Assembly: GCA_026989405.1 (NCBI GenBank)
Contig: JALSJL010000022.1
Location: 1 to 6,472 of the forward strand
Reading direction: 5' to 3'
DNA length: 6,472 bases
Source: Marinosulfonomonas sp.
GTDB taxonomy: Bacteria > Pseudomonadota > Alphaproteobacteria > Rhodobacterales > Rhodobacteraceae
The first letter of the stretch is position 1; each line of letters starts with the position of its first letter. A model generated the notes under the pieces. That model made no database searches and had not been told where the DNA came from. It was given only the letters and a program-made list of their open reading frames with translations. Shown in pieces: positions 6,170 through 6,472 of this stretch. The position numbers and the translations under genes were made by a program.

Positions 6170-6472
6170 ATGATCAGGCGACTTTATGACTGGACGATTT
6201 CCCTGGCCGAGCATCCGCGCGCGTTGTGGGCGCTGGCAATCGTGGCCTTCGTGGAATCCTCGGTCTTTCCCATTCCCCCCGATATCCTGATGATCCCGAT
6301 GATCATCGCAGCCCCCAAACGGGCCTTCACCATAGCCGGCGTTGCCATGGCGGCCTCGGTTCTCGGGGGGATGCTGGGTTACTTTATCGGATGGGGGCTG
6401 TTTGAAAGCGTCGGCCGCCCGGTGCTTGAGTTCTATGGCAAAACCGATGAGTTTTCGCATTTTTCCGACAGC
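6170..6472 (+). CDS. YqaA-type DedA/SNARE-associated family membrane protein, N-terminal part (3' end outside window)
   Basis: An open frame of 101 codons runs from ATG 6170 to the right edge with no stop. The protein begins MIRRLYDWTISLAEHPRALW and then has a hydrophobic stretch carrying the DedA-type signature: a conserved acidic residue (Glu29) followed by FPIPPD (33-38). This is the re-entrant loop region of the family. A second hydrophobic segment lies at ~54-76. The family's full length is usually near 190-200 residues, so about half is visible. DedA-superfamily proteins are inner-membrane proteins; several act as lipid flippases or undecaprenyl phosphate/phospholipid transporters, but the substrate of the YqaA branch is not settled. 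GGG at 6158-6160, 9 nt before the ATG, is a modest ribosome site. The gene is divergent from the metallopeptidase. Confidence 0.9.
   Translation, partial: MIRRLYDWTISLAEHPRALWALAIVAFVESSVFPIPPDILMIPMIIAAPKRAFTIAGVAMAASVLGGMLGYFIGWGLFESVGRPVLEFYGKTDEFSHFSDS

Overview
The window looks like chromosomal DNA of a GC-rich alphaproteobacterium, most likely a Rhodobacterales (Roseobacter/Paracoccus-type) species. The reasons are strong G/C preference at third codon positions, the style of the encoded proteins, and a YpfJ-type metallopeptidase gene divergent from a YqaA/DedA gene. This placement is judged by eye, not by a database search.

Layout. (1) 1-515 (+) is the 3' end of a gene entering from the left; it encodes a mostly helical protein of unknown function. 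(2) 668-5034 (+) holds four genes in one direction: a large dynamin-like GTPase (689 aa), a compact second dynamin-type GTPase with no stalk (293 aa), a small protein whose fold pattern resembles Roadblock/LC7 (151 aa), and an unrecognised protein (274 aa) whose start overlaps the previous gene by 11 bp. (3) 5059-5144 (-) is a tRNA-Leu with anticodon CAA and an encoded CCA end. (4) 5210-6064 (-) is a YpfJ-family, membrane-anchored neutral zinc metallopeptidase. (5) 6065-6169 is a divergent intergenic region. (6) 6170-6472 (+) is the start of a YqaA-type DedA/SNARE-associated membrane protein that runs off the right edge.

The most interesting part is 668-5034. Two unlike dynamin-type GTPases lie 25 bp apart, followed by a putative Roadblock-like protein and an unknown protein. 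Bacterial dynamins often come in pairs and remodel membranes, and Roadblock proteins regulate small GTPases (for example MglB for MglA). A working model is a membrane-remodelling GTPase module with its own regulator; the upstream helical protein may also belong to it. The GTPase assignments are firm from their motifs. The Roadblock assignment and the functional link are inference.

The right third (tRNA-Leu, metallopeptidase, YqaA) looks like ordinary core genome. I saw no transposon, integrase, CRISPR array or obvious recent insertion.
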